From assembly GCF_041260155.1 (NCBI RefSeq), contig NC_091943.1, positions 16,847,783 through 16,911,782 on the forward strand: DNA of 64,000 bases, written 5' to 3'. Below are positions 23,530 to 34,912 of this stretch, piece after piece. This DNA comes from Ptychodera flava (Eukaryota > Hemichordata > Enteropneusta > Ptychoderidae). Every line of letters starts with the position of its first letter. The first letter of the stretch is position 1. The notes below the pieces were generated by a model that saw nothing but the letters and a program-made list of their open reading frames with translations, did no database searches and was not told the origin of the DNA. The translations under genes were made by a program, and so were the position numbers.

Positions 23530-26500
23530 ATGAACGCTTTCCATAAAGAAGCCCTCGAGGTCCACAACAAATTACGGGCAGTGCACGGCTCGCCACCGTT
23601 GACCTGGTCCAAAAAATGCGCCGACTTCTCTCAGGAGTGGGCCGATCATCTGGCCAAGACCGGCAGGTTCCAACACAGCAATAACAGGGAGTTCGGCGAA
23701 AACATCGCCACTGGATACGGAAGTGGAAACTACGACATGTCTGGTGGGTAACAGCCCATGGAAAACAGAATCAAATTCAGGGAGAGTTAGACAAAAGAAC
23801 TATTTTCATCATTGGAAATTTCTCTTTGCCACAGCACCGTGATTAATGCCCGTAATTGTGCAAATTTATTTTATACGTAATGTAACTTGGTGTTACGTCA
23901 TCACAGTATCTCCGTGTTGTAGAGCATAAAATTGACCCAAATTTTCAATAACGAATCTAAATTTATCCGAGTTGAAACCGACAAAAAATGCACTTTTAAA
24001 TAAAATCTGTCAAAACAGATATTTAATACACAGAACAGTAATTTTGTCAGTGATGTTCCATGTGCCATATTGCACAGTTTGCTTGTTTGGTCGTTTCCAT
24101 ATAATTAATGTGTCTATTTTTAATCATACCCACCATATATATTTAAATCGACAATAAACACATGGGTTACGACCGTACTGTTTTTATTGTCAAATGGGAA
24201 ACACCCGGGTGACCTTACAAAGCTCCGTTAGCTGTAATTTTTGAAACATTAACCATGTATTTTTATTCTGTTTGTAAAATTACCGTTTCTTGTTCTACTC
24301 CCAAAATTATGTCGAAATGGCGAGTTCTTTGCTTGGGAATCAGTCTGGTATGAGTACAATGCCCTATCTTACGTTTGGCATCTAAATTCCAGTCCAGGCT
24401 AGAATACCTTTGTCGTCAGACCCACCGTGAGATCGTTCAACAACCATATTACATACTATACCTCAGCCCCAACAGATTGTAAACAACTCGTGTTAGCAAA
24501 GCCCATACATTACATTACAATGGCAGAACGAGATAGCCTATATCACAGGCGGCCCAATCACTATTAATGTGCTCATTATTGAGTTTTCTCAGTTGTCCCT
24601 GTCACACTGTCAGTCCCTCTCCTTCTCTTCATGCTCTGACTGATCGTAGTAAATAAAATAAATGACTATATAGCCTAACCTATAGCCACTTGACTCTTTA
24701 TTTATTTTACACCCCATTACAAGGACGTTTATCTCTCATATACACATCTTGTATTAATTAGTCAAGACAACTAATTATGCTAATCCGTGGACTTATCAAG
24801 GTTGGTCAACATCGCAAAGATAGAGATGTAAATGAAAAAGGAGCCCGTTTAAGTAACCTTTCCTATCTTTCGCGATGTTGACAACCTATAAAATCCTGAT
24901 AAGTCCACGGATTAGCATAATTAGTCATGTTGACTAATTAATTACAAGATGTGTGTATATGAGAGATAAACGCCCATGTGTTGGGGTGTAAAATAAATAA
25001 AGAGTCAAGAGGCTAAGTTAGGCTATAAAGTCATTTCTTTTAGTCAGAGCCTGAAGAAAAGGAGAAGAACAGATAGAGAAAACTGAGAAAAACTCAATAA
25101 TAAGCTTATTAATAGTGTTTGGGCCGCCTGTGCCTATATTAGCTGTGCAACACAAATAAGATGACAACATCACCACTCGTTACCGCTGTTGTCCCTTTAA
25201 TTTAAGTTTCACTTTCGTCTGTTTTATTTTTTTTTCATTTTTAGCCAACAAGCGACTGAAAACTGGTACAGTGAAATAAGAGATTATGATTTTAATAACC
25301 CCGGGTTCAAATCAGGAATAGGTAAGATGTACGCAATTATCACTGCTTTTCCCCATCAACCTGAAAGAGCTTGATTATATAATTCTCTTTGAATATTTGC
25401 TGACCTTGTGATTCGATGATTGTTGGCGACAAGATTATGATGATGAGGCCCCATTGACACACGGAGTATCATCAATGTTTTGCCATACTGGACAATGTAC
25501 ACCAAGCACGTGTGCAAAAGTGTACATTTTTGACGGGTTACTGCCCCCACCCCCTAGCGCCAAGCACGTTCTGTTGAATGGCTTCAGTGGAGTTATGGCG
25601 TTCTGACAACATATGTTGTTCGTAGAATTTTACCTGGTTCGGTCCACACTTTCATATAAGTCCGTGGTTTTTCTTACTGCCCGGTTGGGTGTTACGTCAT
25701 AATTAATTTGCCCATGGAGGTGTTGCGTGTCACCACTCAAAGCTTATCTCCTGATGCAATGTGTGTACATAATTGATAATCCAGCAGAGTGGTGCGTGAT
25801 TTCCTCTTACAATGCAAAATTGACATAAAATAATAATGCATGCTCTTTAACCCTGACAGCTTGAGGAAAAACTGACAATAACATCATAAAAACGCCACAG
25901 TGAAACCGCCATAAAATGTCCAATATTTCAATATTGACTTTCATGACCGAAGCTTGCACTGCTATATCTAAAACTTGTCTAACAAGGAAAACCGCCATTG
26001 CTTTTCTTTTATCGAATTTAAAGGTATACAGTCACCCGTAATCTAAATATGCCCATATACGGTCAAAGGGGCGTTCCTTGGTATTCAAAATGCCCACGTG
26101 AGGGCGCTATTTTTAAAAAGCAGCCACCCGCTAAAAATCTGTGATTGGTTAGAAATTCCATGGTAACGGTGGCAAAATTGGAACAGGTAACAGTATACCT
26201 TTAAAGGCGAAACTGAAAAACGACTCTCCTTCAATTTTTGCATGAACATTTTTTTTTAATTACGGAATAATTGTTATCTTTTGTCTGTCATTTTTTTCTC
26301 TTCGCGGAAACAACAGTGACAATGCAACTATAGTTACGCACACCTATTAACACACTTCCAAAATTGTTAGTAATCTGCACCAACTGCGAGTGCTCGGTCT
26401 AATCTCTGCATACTCAGTAACACGCGTGCATTTGTTTGTTTGTCTCAACAAGGTCACTTTACTCAGGTTGTCTGGAAGAGCACAACAGAGTTTGGTATGG

Positions 26501-29500
26501 GTAAAGCGAAGAGTAAAGATGGACGAATTTTTATAGTCGCTAATTATTCTCCGCCTGGCAACATGCTTCGCGACTTCGCTGCCAATGTCCTTAAAGGGTA
26601 AGTCGGTTAAGCCTCGAAAATGAGAGACTTAACCTTTTTGTCAAACTTCAACTTCAAACCAATCTCTTTCGAAATTATAAGAATGAAAATCAGGGTTCAC
26701 CCTACAAAATTTGATACGAGACAAACAAATTGCCAATATACCGATATTTGAAATTCAAAATGGCTGCCATCCTTGTGTTAACTCTACGGAGAAAAATACA
26801 ATTTTCGATTTTCGCAAAAATAAGTCGGTGAAAACTTTATTTTGCTCTTTGAACTTCAAAATGAGTCCCCCATCACTTGACTAAAAATATTGTAAAAGTT
26901 TGAGAGTCCGAATATCTGTCCTGAAGGTGCATTCTGCATTTTAATGTCATACACACTTGTAGAAAGTTTTTATGGTCAAAATCTGCGGAAAGTTCTTAGA
27001 ACGTTTGGCTACATCGCTTCCTCTGATCTTCAGTGTGAATTTATTCGGTTGATGGTGTGCAATTTTCGGATCCTATAAAATTCATGGCCAGACAACTCAC
27101 TGAGGATTCAATTCCCAGTCCCATCTCACATTATTCGTACTTTCAGGTCTGCCAACCCTGCTGATGTCCAACCAGCGAGTGCCGGCGGCGGCGGCGGCGG
27201 AGGAGGTGGCAGTCAGCCAAGCGAGGGAAAGAAAACGTAAGCAAAATGTGTCAAATCTGTCTTCAGGAACTTTGTGGTCCAAGAGTTCGTCTTTGGGTTC
27301 GACTTTTGGGTGACGACGTTTTGGAAAAAATTATATATTTTGTACTGATAGATTGAAACTTACATATACTCATAAGTTCATTTAATCTATGGTTAGGTCA
27401 AATCACCCTACTTCCTGCGTGTAATTAATTCAAATTGTAATGTACAGGTGTTCTATATATATAATGTTTTACAACTGAATAATTTCATTTGGTGCGCCCT
27501 AAATCGCTAGGCGCGCGAAAAGCAGCACGATAAGCTGACCTTCTTTATTTACAAAAAAAAATTGCAGTAAAATTTTATAGTTTGGTGAAGCTTTTATGTA
27601 TGCGCCGCTATAGCTGTTATGATATACTGCATCGAAAATGACAGTTAAAATTAGATTTGATTTAGGTCAAATAAAAACTATGTGTTTTCGGTTACCAGAA
27701 CTTCCCCATTAAAATCCCTCTGAACAGAATTTTTGCACATCCTTGGAAGGTATGCCAACGTAAAGACACATAATGTTTTTTGGCCTTATCACTCACACAC
27801 AGATGGAACACTTGGGGAGACAAGTCCGCTTTGATAAAGTTCAATGTGTTTAACTCGTGGATATGAAGGAAGGGAGGTTGCAATTTGATCTCGTGAAACA
27901 CAAACATACGCAAAGTTTTAGTTCGCGGGGCCTAAAAATAGTGCGCGCTTCGAAAGAGAAAATATTAAATGTTTGCCCAGACTTTCCTCAAGGAACTGTT
28001 AAACCATCTCTAGATCTTCCATGATGGATAATCAAAATCATGGGTCACCGGGCAAACATTAGGGGTTACATAGATAAATAACAAAGGGACCGCCACACCT
28101 GGGCTATATTTGTAACTAGTACGGGTAGACTTGCTCCAAATCTGTGGTCATATCAATATCATCAAAACACAATAAATTGAAGAAATAAACTTCAGCGTGG
28201 CCGCGTTAGTGGTAGGCTGTCCCTCGGCCTGTAACTGCTGCCGAGAAAAGCCAAACGACGGACGGGGGAGGGGTAGGGGTGAGGGGCGGGAGGGCAGTCT
28301 ACTCTACGGGCAAAAGTTAAAATTTTCAAGCGTCACAGAAACAAGACGGTGAACACGTCATATACTCAATAGAATTCAATATCAGTCAACACGAGAAGAA
28401 AGTCAGAAAAGTCACGGTGTTGTAAAATCTCGAGAGTGAAAAACCTGCCCCCGGTGTGCATCACATATTAAAGGGAATATCCATACAGTGATCGGAACTG
28501 CGCTCAAAGGTCGTATGGGACGCATACGGCCAATGTAAACACTGTATCCAAGGTGTAATGGTGTCAGATAAAAGTTAAACATGTCTGTCATAATCTACAT
28601 CGTATAATTTAAACGTTGCAGCTTTGATGATGAGGTGTATCTAGATATCGTGCACGAAATACATTGTTTGTAAAATTTAACAAGAAACTCGCACAAGCGC
28701 AGTTCCGATGACGGTTTCCCTTCAACACCGACTCGTACCGTACGTCCGCAGCGAAACCTTCTGGTCTGTAGTACACAGGATGGGTTATGTCGACATCGAA
28801 TTAAAGCCTGCTCCATGTTTAACTCACTCATCAAAAGATTTAGTTTGCTGTGTTCAGATCTAACGGTTCGATTTCAACAAGAAAACAACACTGTAGTGAA
28901 GATGCAGTTTTCGCGTCCACCTATTCGAGTACGGAAATCTCGCGAGAGGTAGCTCCGAGACCTCAGTTTGGATTTTATACAGTAGTTTTACTTTCCAAAA
29001 GTGTTTTATTTGATGTACCTAGACTGATATTATATTCTTGGATCACAATACACAAAGTTAGATTATATAGCTTTTTCATTTTTCTCTTACAACAAGTCTA
29101 CCACATTTGATATATCAACTCTTTTACAACTTCCTTTATTTCCTGCAGTGGTCCAATCAAATGTTCCGGCTGCAACAACGAGATTACCCGGTACTATGAA
29201 ACCAAGGACGGAAGGTGTTTTTGCGAAAATTGCTACAAAACCAAAGAAGCGTCCAAATGCGCAGGATGTGACGACCCAGTAATCGGTGTAAGTTTAATTA
29301 ATGAGAAATCAGGTCAGGATGTAATAGCTGCTCAAAAGATACCGAAGCACCTTTCCCAGGCAACCTGGACGGAGCGTTATATGCACGGCATCTAGTTTAA
29401 TACCTGGTGAAAGACACGTGTACAAAAACTATGCACACAACAAGCACATGCAAGACAGACAGGTTAGCTCAAGAAATGAAGATCATGGCTCCGACTCGTC

Positions 29501-31759
29501 GCGAGTCAGGACTACAGTCTCTTTATCATATTGTATTAAAACTCAGCTGAAGTTTTCGAATGACTCGATTAGCCGACGTGATGAATTTGCAAGGCATGAA
29601 GATCGCCAGTTTTGCTATTCCCTCAACACAGAATAACAGCCGTGTAGCTTAAATTTATTGCAAGATTAATTGTAACAGGTGGCCTCTCGCGCTCTTCTCG
29701 TCGAAGGACAGCGCCCTCAGACGTGAGCGGCGTAAGTGACTACGTGAGTGGCGTAAGTTACTGTCAGATTTATTTGAAAGTCGCAGTTGTAAATAGCAAT
29801 ATAAAATAATCAGTTTGAAATCATAAAATATTGAAAGAGGAGGTAAAGATCTTTCATTTTCTTGTTATTTCCAGGAAATAATCTCCGCCATGGAGCAAAA
29901 ATGGCACGCAAAGTGTTTTGTGTGCACTGAGTGCAAGAAACCATTCGACGGACCATTCGTTCCAAAGGACGGAAAGCCATATTGCAAAGCGGGTGAGTTA
30001 ATTCAGTCTTACGTCATCGGCAATAATTTAGCGTCAAGCCTACAGTATATACTATGTATGTATGTATGTATGTATGTATGTATGTATGTATGTATGTATG
30101 TATGTATGTATCTATGTATCTATGTATGTATCTATGTATCTATTTATCTATGTATTATGTCTCTGTGTGAAAGCAAGCATGCATGCATGCATGCATGTAT
30201 TTATATCAGTTTTTGCTCATATAATAAGCCTTAACTCTGTAAGATTGTTGATAATTTCCTTTCGTAAGATTATGAGAAGAAGTTTCTTGGAGGGAAGAAG
30301 AAGCCTGAGAAGTGTCATGGATGTAAGGAGAAGATTGAGACTCGATGGATCGAGGCGTTGGACAATCCCTGGCATCCTGGATGTTTTAAATGCGGGGTAA
30401 GTCGAAGGGAGCAGAGCTCAACATGTTGAGTTCTGCGACCGTGCCCGAAACCGTGAAAGAGTAGCACAAAACTGAGGGAGGCCGAGATAGGCTAGTATGC
30501 GCCTCAGAGATGAAAAAATTCAAACTTTTGCTCATTCCAGAATGAAACTTTCAACCTTTGTTTCACCAAATCAAGATTAAAAATCAGGGGTCACCGTGCA
30601 AAGTTTGATACTTGAAAAAACAAATTACCTAACATTTTACCGATATTTGAAATTCAAAATGGCCGCCATATTTGTGTTGACTCTATGGAGGGAAATGACG
30701 ATTTTCGAAAATTAACGCTATGGAAAGAATTGTTTACGCCAAGAGTTTCAAAAGAGCCCCCACAAGCAGCAGAGCTGAAAAGTTTTGAACAAATTTCAAA
30801 GGACCCTAATATCTGTCGCCAAACCACATTCTACCGACAGAGTAAAATAATCGAGACGGTTGTACTGTACTGGCTGTCGAAATGAGTATATGGCCGTTCG
30901 TGGATGCAGGTCTGTTAACAAATATAGCTGCACGAGAGAAACAGCGGAAATTTGGAAAAATTTTGTCAAGGTCGCATGTCTGGCTGTTGTCGTAATTGAT
31001 AATCGTTTCTAGTTTTCATTGTAGCATCAGCAGTCGCCTATGGAGTTGTCTTCGTCGTTTTGAATGTGCAATCGAAATTTGCGGACAAATATTTATTTTT
31101 TTGCATATTAATAAGATAATAATGACGTCATCATAGAGGCGCTTCAATGCCCTAGTATGTAGAATGCAAATTTGCTTATCTTCTGTCTTTCCGAATTACT
31201 CATCAAACAAATGAGCGTACTATTTCACACACGAAACGAATGAAAGACTATGGCTGCTTGCACGGTACTTTGTATTGTCTTTGTACATAGTCATCGACAG
31301 ATCTCTACCAGCGTCTTGAAATCAACAGGTGGTTACTATATACACGCCCCCATTTTGGTCATTCGCTTACATATATTGAAGTCTCTGTTTTTCAGTTGTC
31401 TTTATCGTAATCCTGTTGACTGATATACATGAATAAAAGTTAGGTCTGTTTTTGATAATGATATGGGCTTATTATAAGCACATTCTGTCCTTATTCGGGG
31501 TTACAGTCGGTCACGATCATGTTCTCTCCCCAACTTTTGCAAAAGCGGCAACTTGGAATATGTTTTCCTTGTTCAAGCAAGTATTAGTAACGGCACGGAA
31601 TTGAACACACAACTATCACATTTCTATAGTTGATCGTACTGAACATTGGTCCATTTACTTTGTCTTGTGCTGTTTCTCTTGTAGGGTTGCAAGAAACTTT
31701 TGCAAGGCGAGTCTTTCTACAAGAAAGGTGACCAGCCTTACTGCGAAGACTGCAAGTAA
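23530..31759 (+). CDS. CAP (GAPR-1-like) - LIM fusion protein, gene 1
   Basis: Eight coding exons: 23530-23747, 25245-25321, 26453-26597, 27147-27236, 29149-29287, 29875-29992, 30269-30396 and 31685-31759. All have GT-AG borders and join into 990 nt (329 aa). Residues 1 to about 147 form a CAP domain like GLIPR2/GAPR-1, with GENI, WYSEI, GHFTQVVWK and IVANYSPPGN. The CAP tetrad is His49, Glu57, Glu83, His100. No signal peptide is present. A linker with nine glycines (160-168) leads to a half LIM (Cys182/185/202/205). LIM1 follows (Cys214, 217, His234, Cys237, 240, 243, 260, Asp263), then LIM2 (Cys278, 281, His298, Cys301, 304, 307, 325, 328), which ends the protein. GAPR-1 binds membranes of the Golgi; LIM fingers bind proteins, often of the actin cytoskeleton. 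A cytoplasmic membrane adaptor is my inference. I know no named family with this architecture. Confidence 0.9.
23748..25244 (+). other. intron 1 (coding) of CAP-LIM gene 1
   Basis: The donor region GGTGGGTAACAG contains two overlapping donors. Using the downstream one (23747|GTAACA) with the acceptor TTTTTAG at 25244 keeps the frame. The upstream donor (after 23743) keeps the frame only with an internal AG at 25252, giving a product four residues shorter. The intron contains the 589 bp foldback transposon at 24544-25132, ending about 110 nt before the acceptor. Confidence 0.7.
24544..25132. mobile_element. 589 bp foldback DNA transposon with 7 bp target duplication
   Basis: Starts CACAGGCGGCCCAA and ends in the reverse complement (..GGGCCGCCTGTG). 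It is flanked on both sides by the exact 7-mer CCTATAT (24537-24543 and 25133-25139). Nearly the whole element is one long inverted repeat: arms of about 270-280 bp share GACTCTTTATTTATTTTACA, TTTATCTCTCATATACAC and ATGCTAATCCGTGGACTTAT in mirrored order around a short centre near 24830-24860. It encodes no protein. The superfamily is not certain: a hAT-like origin is possible, though hAT duplications are usually 8 bp. Confidence 0.9.
25322..26452 (+). other. intron 2 (coding) of CAP-LIM gene 1
   Basis: Donor ATAG|GTAAGA, acceptor CAACAAG|GTCAC. I see no mobile-element ends or further exons inside. Confidence 0.6.
26607..26944 (+). mobile_element. TTAA MITE, copy F, beside a 5' splice site
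   Basis: Diverged member with TTAA at both borders (26607-26610 and 26941-26944), the GCCTCGAAA head and the core AAATTCAAAATGGCTGCCAT. It begins only nine bases after the exon-intron junction at 26597/26598 of CAP-LIM gene 1, leaving just GTAAGTCGG of host intron before it. Confidence 0.8.
27237..29148 (+). other. intron 4 (coding) of CAP-LIM gene 1
   Basis: A 1.9 kb intron, AACGTAAGC to CCTGCAG. It contains a truncated MITE near 27930-28080 and no further recognisable exon. Confidence 0.6.
27930..28080 (+). mobile_element. TTAA MITE, copy G, partial head
   Basis: Similarity to the MITE head (TAGTGCGCGCTTCGAAAGAG, CAGACTTTCCTCAAGGAAC, ATCATGGGTCACCGGGCAAA). It ends before the conserved core. 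The 3' half is missing. Confidence 0.55.
30054..30198. repeat. (TATG)n / (TATC)n microsatellite inside a short intron
   Basis: About 95 bp of TATG units, grading into TATC variants, is followed by a short (GCAT)n tract at 30177-30198. The tract makes up about half of the 276 nt intron between LIM-coding exons 29875-29992 and 30269-30396. Confidence 0.9.
30397..31684 (+). other. last intron of CAP-LIM gene 1
   Basis: A phase-0 intron, GGG|GTAAGT to TTGTAG. The MITE at about 30490-30845 lies near its start. Nothing else was recognised. Confidence 0.6.
30490..30845 (+). mobile_element. TTAA MITE, copy H
   Basis: Diverged full-length copy. Head GGCTAGTATGCGCCTCAGAG, core AAATTCAAAATGGCCGCCAT, tail CCAAACCACATTCTACCGAC. 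The TTAA borders have decayed. It begins about 95 nt after the donor of the preceding exon. Confidence 0.7.
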
Positions 31760-32076
31760 AACCGTCGTTGGTGGCGTCCTAAAGGCCCGGTTTGAATAGC
31801 GATCAAAGTTGTTAAAAAGGGTTATAGGTATAGCACTTTATTTGCAGCAAAGATGAGTGTTGCGAACGATATTTTTTTAATTCTTTTAAAGTCATTTGCT
31901 ATTAAAGATAGTACTTTAGCGTAAGCGGGAGCAAACACTTAATTTTTTGCGTTTCTATTTACCCCTGGATTTAATTACTTGTTTTTGTACATTAATTAGG
32001 TACCTTTAAACCATAGGCCTAGAGAATTTCCCTAGAGTCTATGTTCAAACTCAACACCTGTTCAGTTTGTGCACTG

Positions 32077-32078
<2 letters not shown>

Positions 32079-32158
<80 letters not shown>
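32079..32158. repeat. (AT)n microsatellite
   Basis: An uninterrupted AT dinucleotide run of about 80 bp. Confidence 0.97.
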
Positions 32159-32163
<5 letters not shown>

Positions 32164-33202
32164 CCTAACGCAAGAATCTTTACATTATGTATTATTCTAT
32201 ACGCATATAAAAGTAGTATATCTTCGCCTTCGTTTGTCTAGTCTGCACAGTGAACTTCCTGCTAAGTTTGGTTTTGTCTGGTTTTGTTTTGTTTTGTTTT
32301 CATAGAAGCACATAAATATGCATTCCTTTTATCAGTATTAAGAAATGTCAAAGGTTATCTCTGGGAAATGAATTTTAACTACATTTGTCGTCACAGACAT
32401 TTAGTTTGAATGATTTTAACGTAATGCATAACATTTACAAATGCAGTATCTGAATGATTTTATGCACAAATGATGTATTTATAACATTTTACCTTACATA
32501 CTTGATCAGTACATCACAGCACAATACACAGTGCGTGAGTTATTCCAGTCGTTTTTTACTGTCAACTCAAACCGAAAGGTTGTTTCTACTGGATTTTCAT
32601 GGAATTTGGCAAACCTTGTCCCATGCCGTCGGTCAATAGCCTTTCCGGAAACCGTCAGTTGGTATTCCAGCAATGGGGAGTTGGTAGACCATGATTCGAC
32701 ACCACACCCTCTGATCTGAAGGTGCTACAATTTATGTATCTGATGCCATGTTACCGAGTGAAAAACTACTTTGTACTTGTCCTGTTCAAGGGTTTCAAAT
32801 TACTTGAGACTTTATTATACAAATATACCACGACTCAGGTTGATTTTTGCTTATTATATTGAATGAAGCTGACACTTAAAGTTTTATGGAATTATATAGA
32901 CTGTATATATGTTATAAGCTGAAGATGGACATGAGTGCTGGTACTACGAAATATACCACACTAACAAGTTACATCAAATCTACATAATTGCCCATATATG
33001 TAGACTTGTCCAGTTTTATGTATTTTGAAGATTGATGTCATCCGTTTACAATACATATTTTATTAATGCACAATGTACGTTTTGAATGAATGAAAGCTTT
33101 TTAATATGTCTTTGAAATATCACTAGGCTATGGACAATACAGATTAAAACTTCGTGTCAAACGTTTGTGGTCTGTCAGTTTTTGTTATGGCATGACAAAT
33201 AC

Positions 33203-33233
<31 letters not shown>

Positions 33234-33384
33234 CATACATACATAACATACATACATACATACATACATACATACATACATACATACATACATACATACA
33301 TACATACATACATACATACATACATACATACATACATACATACATACATACATACATACATACATACATACATACATACATACA

Positions 33385-33469
<85 letters not shown>

Positions 33470-33637
33470 GTGCGTGTACTCGTATGTATGTATGTATGTA
33501 TGTATGTATGTATGTATGTATGTATGTATGTATGTATGTATGTATGTATGTATGTATGTATGTATGTATGGATGGATGGATGGATGGATGGATGGATGGA
33601 TGGATGGATGGATGGATTGATGGATGGATGGATGGAT
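33203..33637. repeat. composite inverted microsatellite
   Basis: About 210 bp of (ACAT)n (33203-33412), then about 50 bp of (AT)n (33413-33468), then (TATG)n (33482-33568) and (GATG)n (33569-33637). The ACAT and ATGT tracts are reverse complements with an AT run between them, so they can form a long hairpin. Open frames across it (repeated His-Thr-Tyr-Ile or Met-Tyr-Val-Cys) are artefacts of the repeat. Confidence 0.95.
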
Positions 33638-34419
33638 GTGTGTATATATCAGACGTTGTGTTTCAATACACGGCGCGGATGTCTCTGTATATATTAGAAA
33701 GCAAAATGGCCGTGATACACACATCGACGAGTTCGGAGACGGATTTCTCTCAAGAAAGGCACATTTTATTCAATAAACCAGCATCGATAGTTTCCACTTC
33801 ATCTTTGAGTCATAAATGCTACCCCTTTGCATCAAAATCGATCTTCATTTGAACTTTGAAAATATTGATATAACTCAATGAAACTCCGTCGAAGCAAACT
33901 GCTTTGTTGAACTGTCTACGCTTGTGTGCAGCCGATATACGAGGTTTTTCTTCTTACTTTTTTTTGGCTACATTCTTTTATTGTTTATTTGAATGCCATT
34001 CGTGACCTGCCTAGAGGAATGCCAATCGACGATTGAGTGCAGGGTCAATAATAAACCTGAGAATGGGGTCAGCGTCGCAATTGTCCTCGACAGGTTGCCG
34101 AATACTAAGTGTTCGACCAGGCAGATATTCCAAATACGGACACACATCGGTCCATATGCCCACGTATGTATCTCATATAAGATACTGGTAATGTGGACAA
34201 TTCTATCAGAGACTTTTGGTTTCGGATACCTGTGTCTCTTTCATTTCATTCTACACTCCAGTCGATCTAAAACTTTCGGCAATAAAATCTAAATTATAGA
34301 CATGAATGTTGTTTACAGCGAATGAGCCTGATACTGTGTAGGTATTTAGTTCAGGTAAGGTCGGTATTTAACGACACTCGTTGATATGACCCAGGTCTTG
34401 TCGCTACTGTGTTGTTTTT

Positions 34420-34559
34420 AGATTTTTTTCCTTTGTAAGACATCTATCGCTTGGAAATCTCTGTGACTTTTTGCTGTGAGTTATGTGTTAGATTTTTTTC
34501 CTTTGTAAGACATCTATCGCTTGGAAATCTCTGTGACTTTTTGCTGTGAGTTATGTGTT
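34420..34559 (+). repeat. exact 70 bp tandem duplication
   Basis: The segment 34420-34489 is repeated without change at 34490-34559. The end of the second unit coincides with the TTAA border of the MITE at 34558. Confidence 0.95.
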
Positions 34560-34912
34560 AAGGTTGTAAGCGCCTCGAAAGTGACAAACTTAAATTTTTT
34601 TGCTGAAATTTTCTTCAATGAAACATTCAATCATTCGTCAACCAAATCGAGAATAAAAATCTGGGGTCAGAGCGCAAAGTTTGGTACTAGAGAAACAAAT
34701 TGTCTAACAGTAACCGATATTTGAAATTCAAAATGGCCGCCATCCCTGTCACTACTCGATGCGGGAAAAATGCATTTTTCGAATTTTGAAAAACTAAGAC
34801 AGTGGTTGTTTTCTTACTTAAAGAATTTTAAAATGATTCCCTCCCCCCCCCCCCCAGGTGGCAGATTAGAAAAGAGTCCGAGTATTTGTCCCCGAGGCGC
34901 ATTGTACCTTAA
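34558..34912 (+). mobile_element. TTAA MITE, copy I
   Basis: Left end TTAAGGTTGTAAGCGCCTCG, right end CGAGGCGCATTGTACCTTAA, TTAA at both borders, core AAATTCAAAATGGCCGCCAT. It contains a private poly-C run near 34842-34856. Confidence 0.85.

Noticed and set aside
24544-25132. Considered as a pair of solo terminal repeats of a retroelement
   Set aside because: The arms are inverted rather than direct, and a short exact target duplication with CACAGG..CCTGTG ends fits a foldback DNA transposon.
30062-30400. Open frame that runs from a microsatellite into the LIM exon region
   Set aside because: It reads the LIM exon in the wrong frame. The spliced exon 30269-30396 in the frame giving CHGC..WHPGC..C explains the sequence.
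33165-33852. Long open frames on both strands rich in Tyr-Ile-His-Thr or Met-Tyr-Val-Cys repeats
   Set aside because: They are read-through of (ACAT)n and (TATG)n microsatellites, open in several frames at once.
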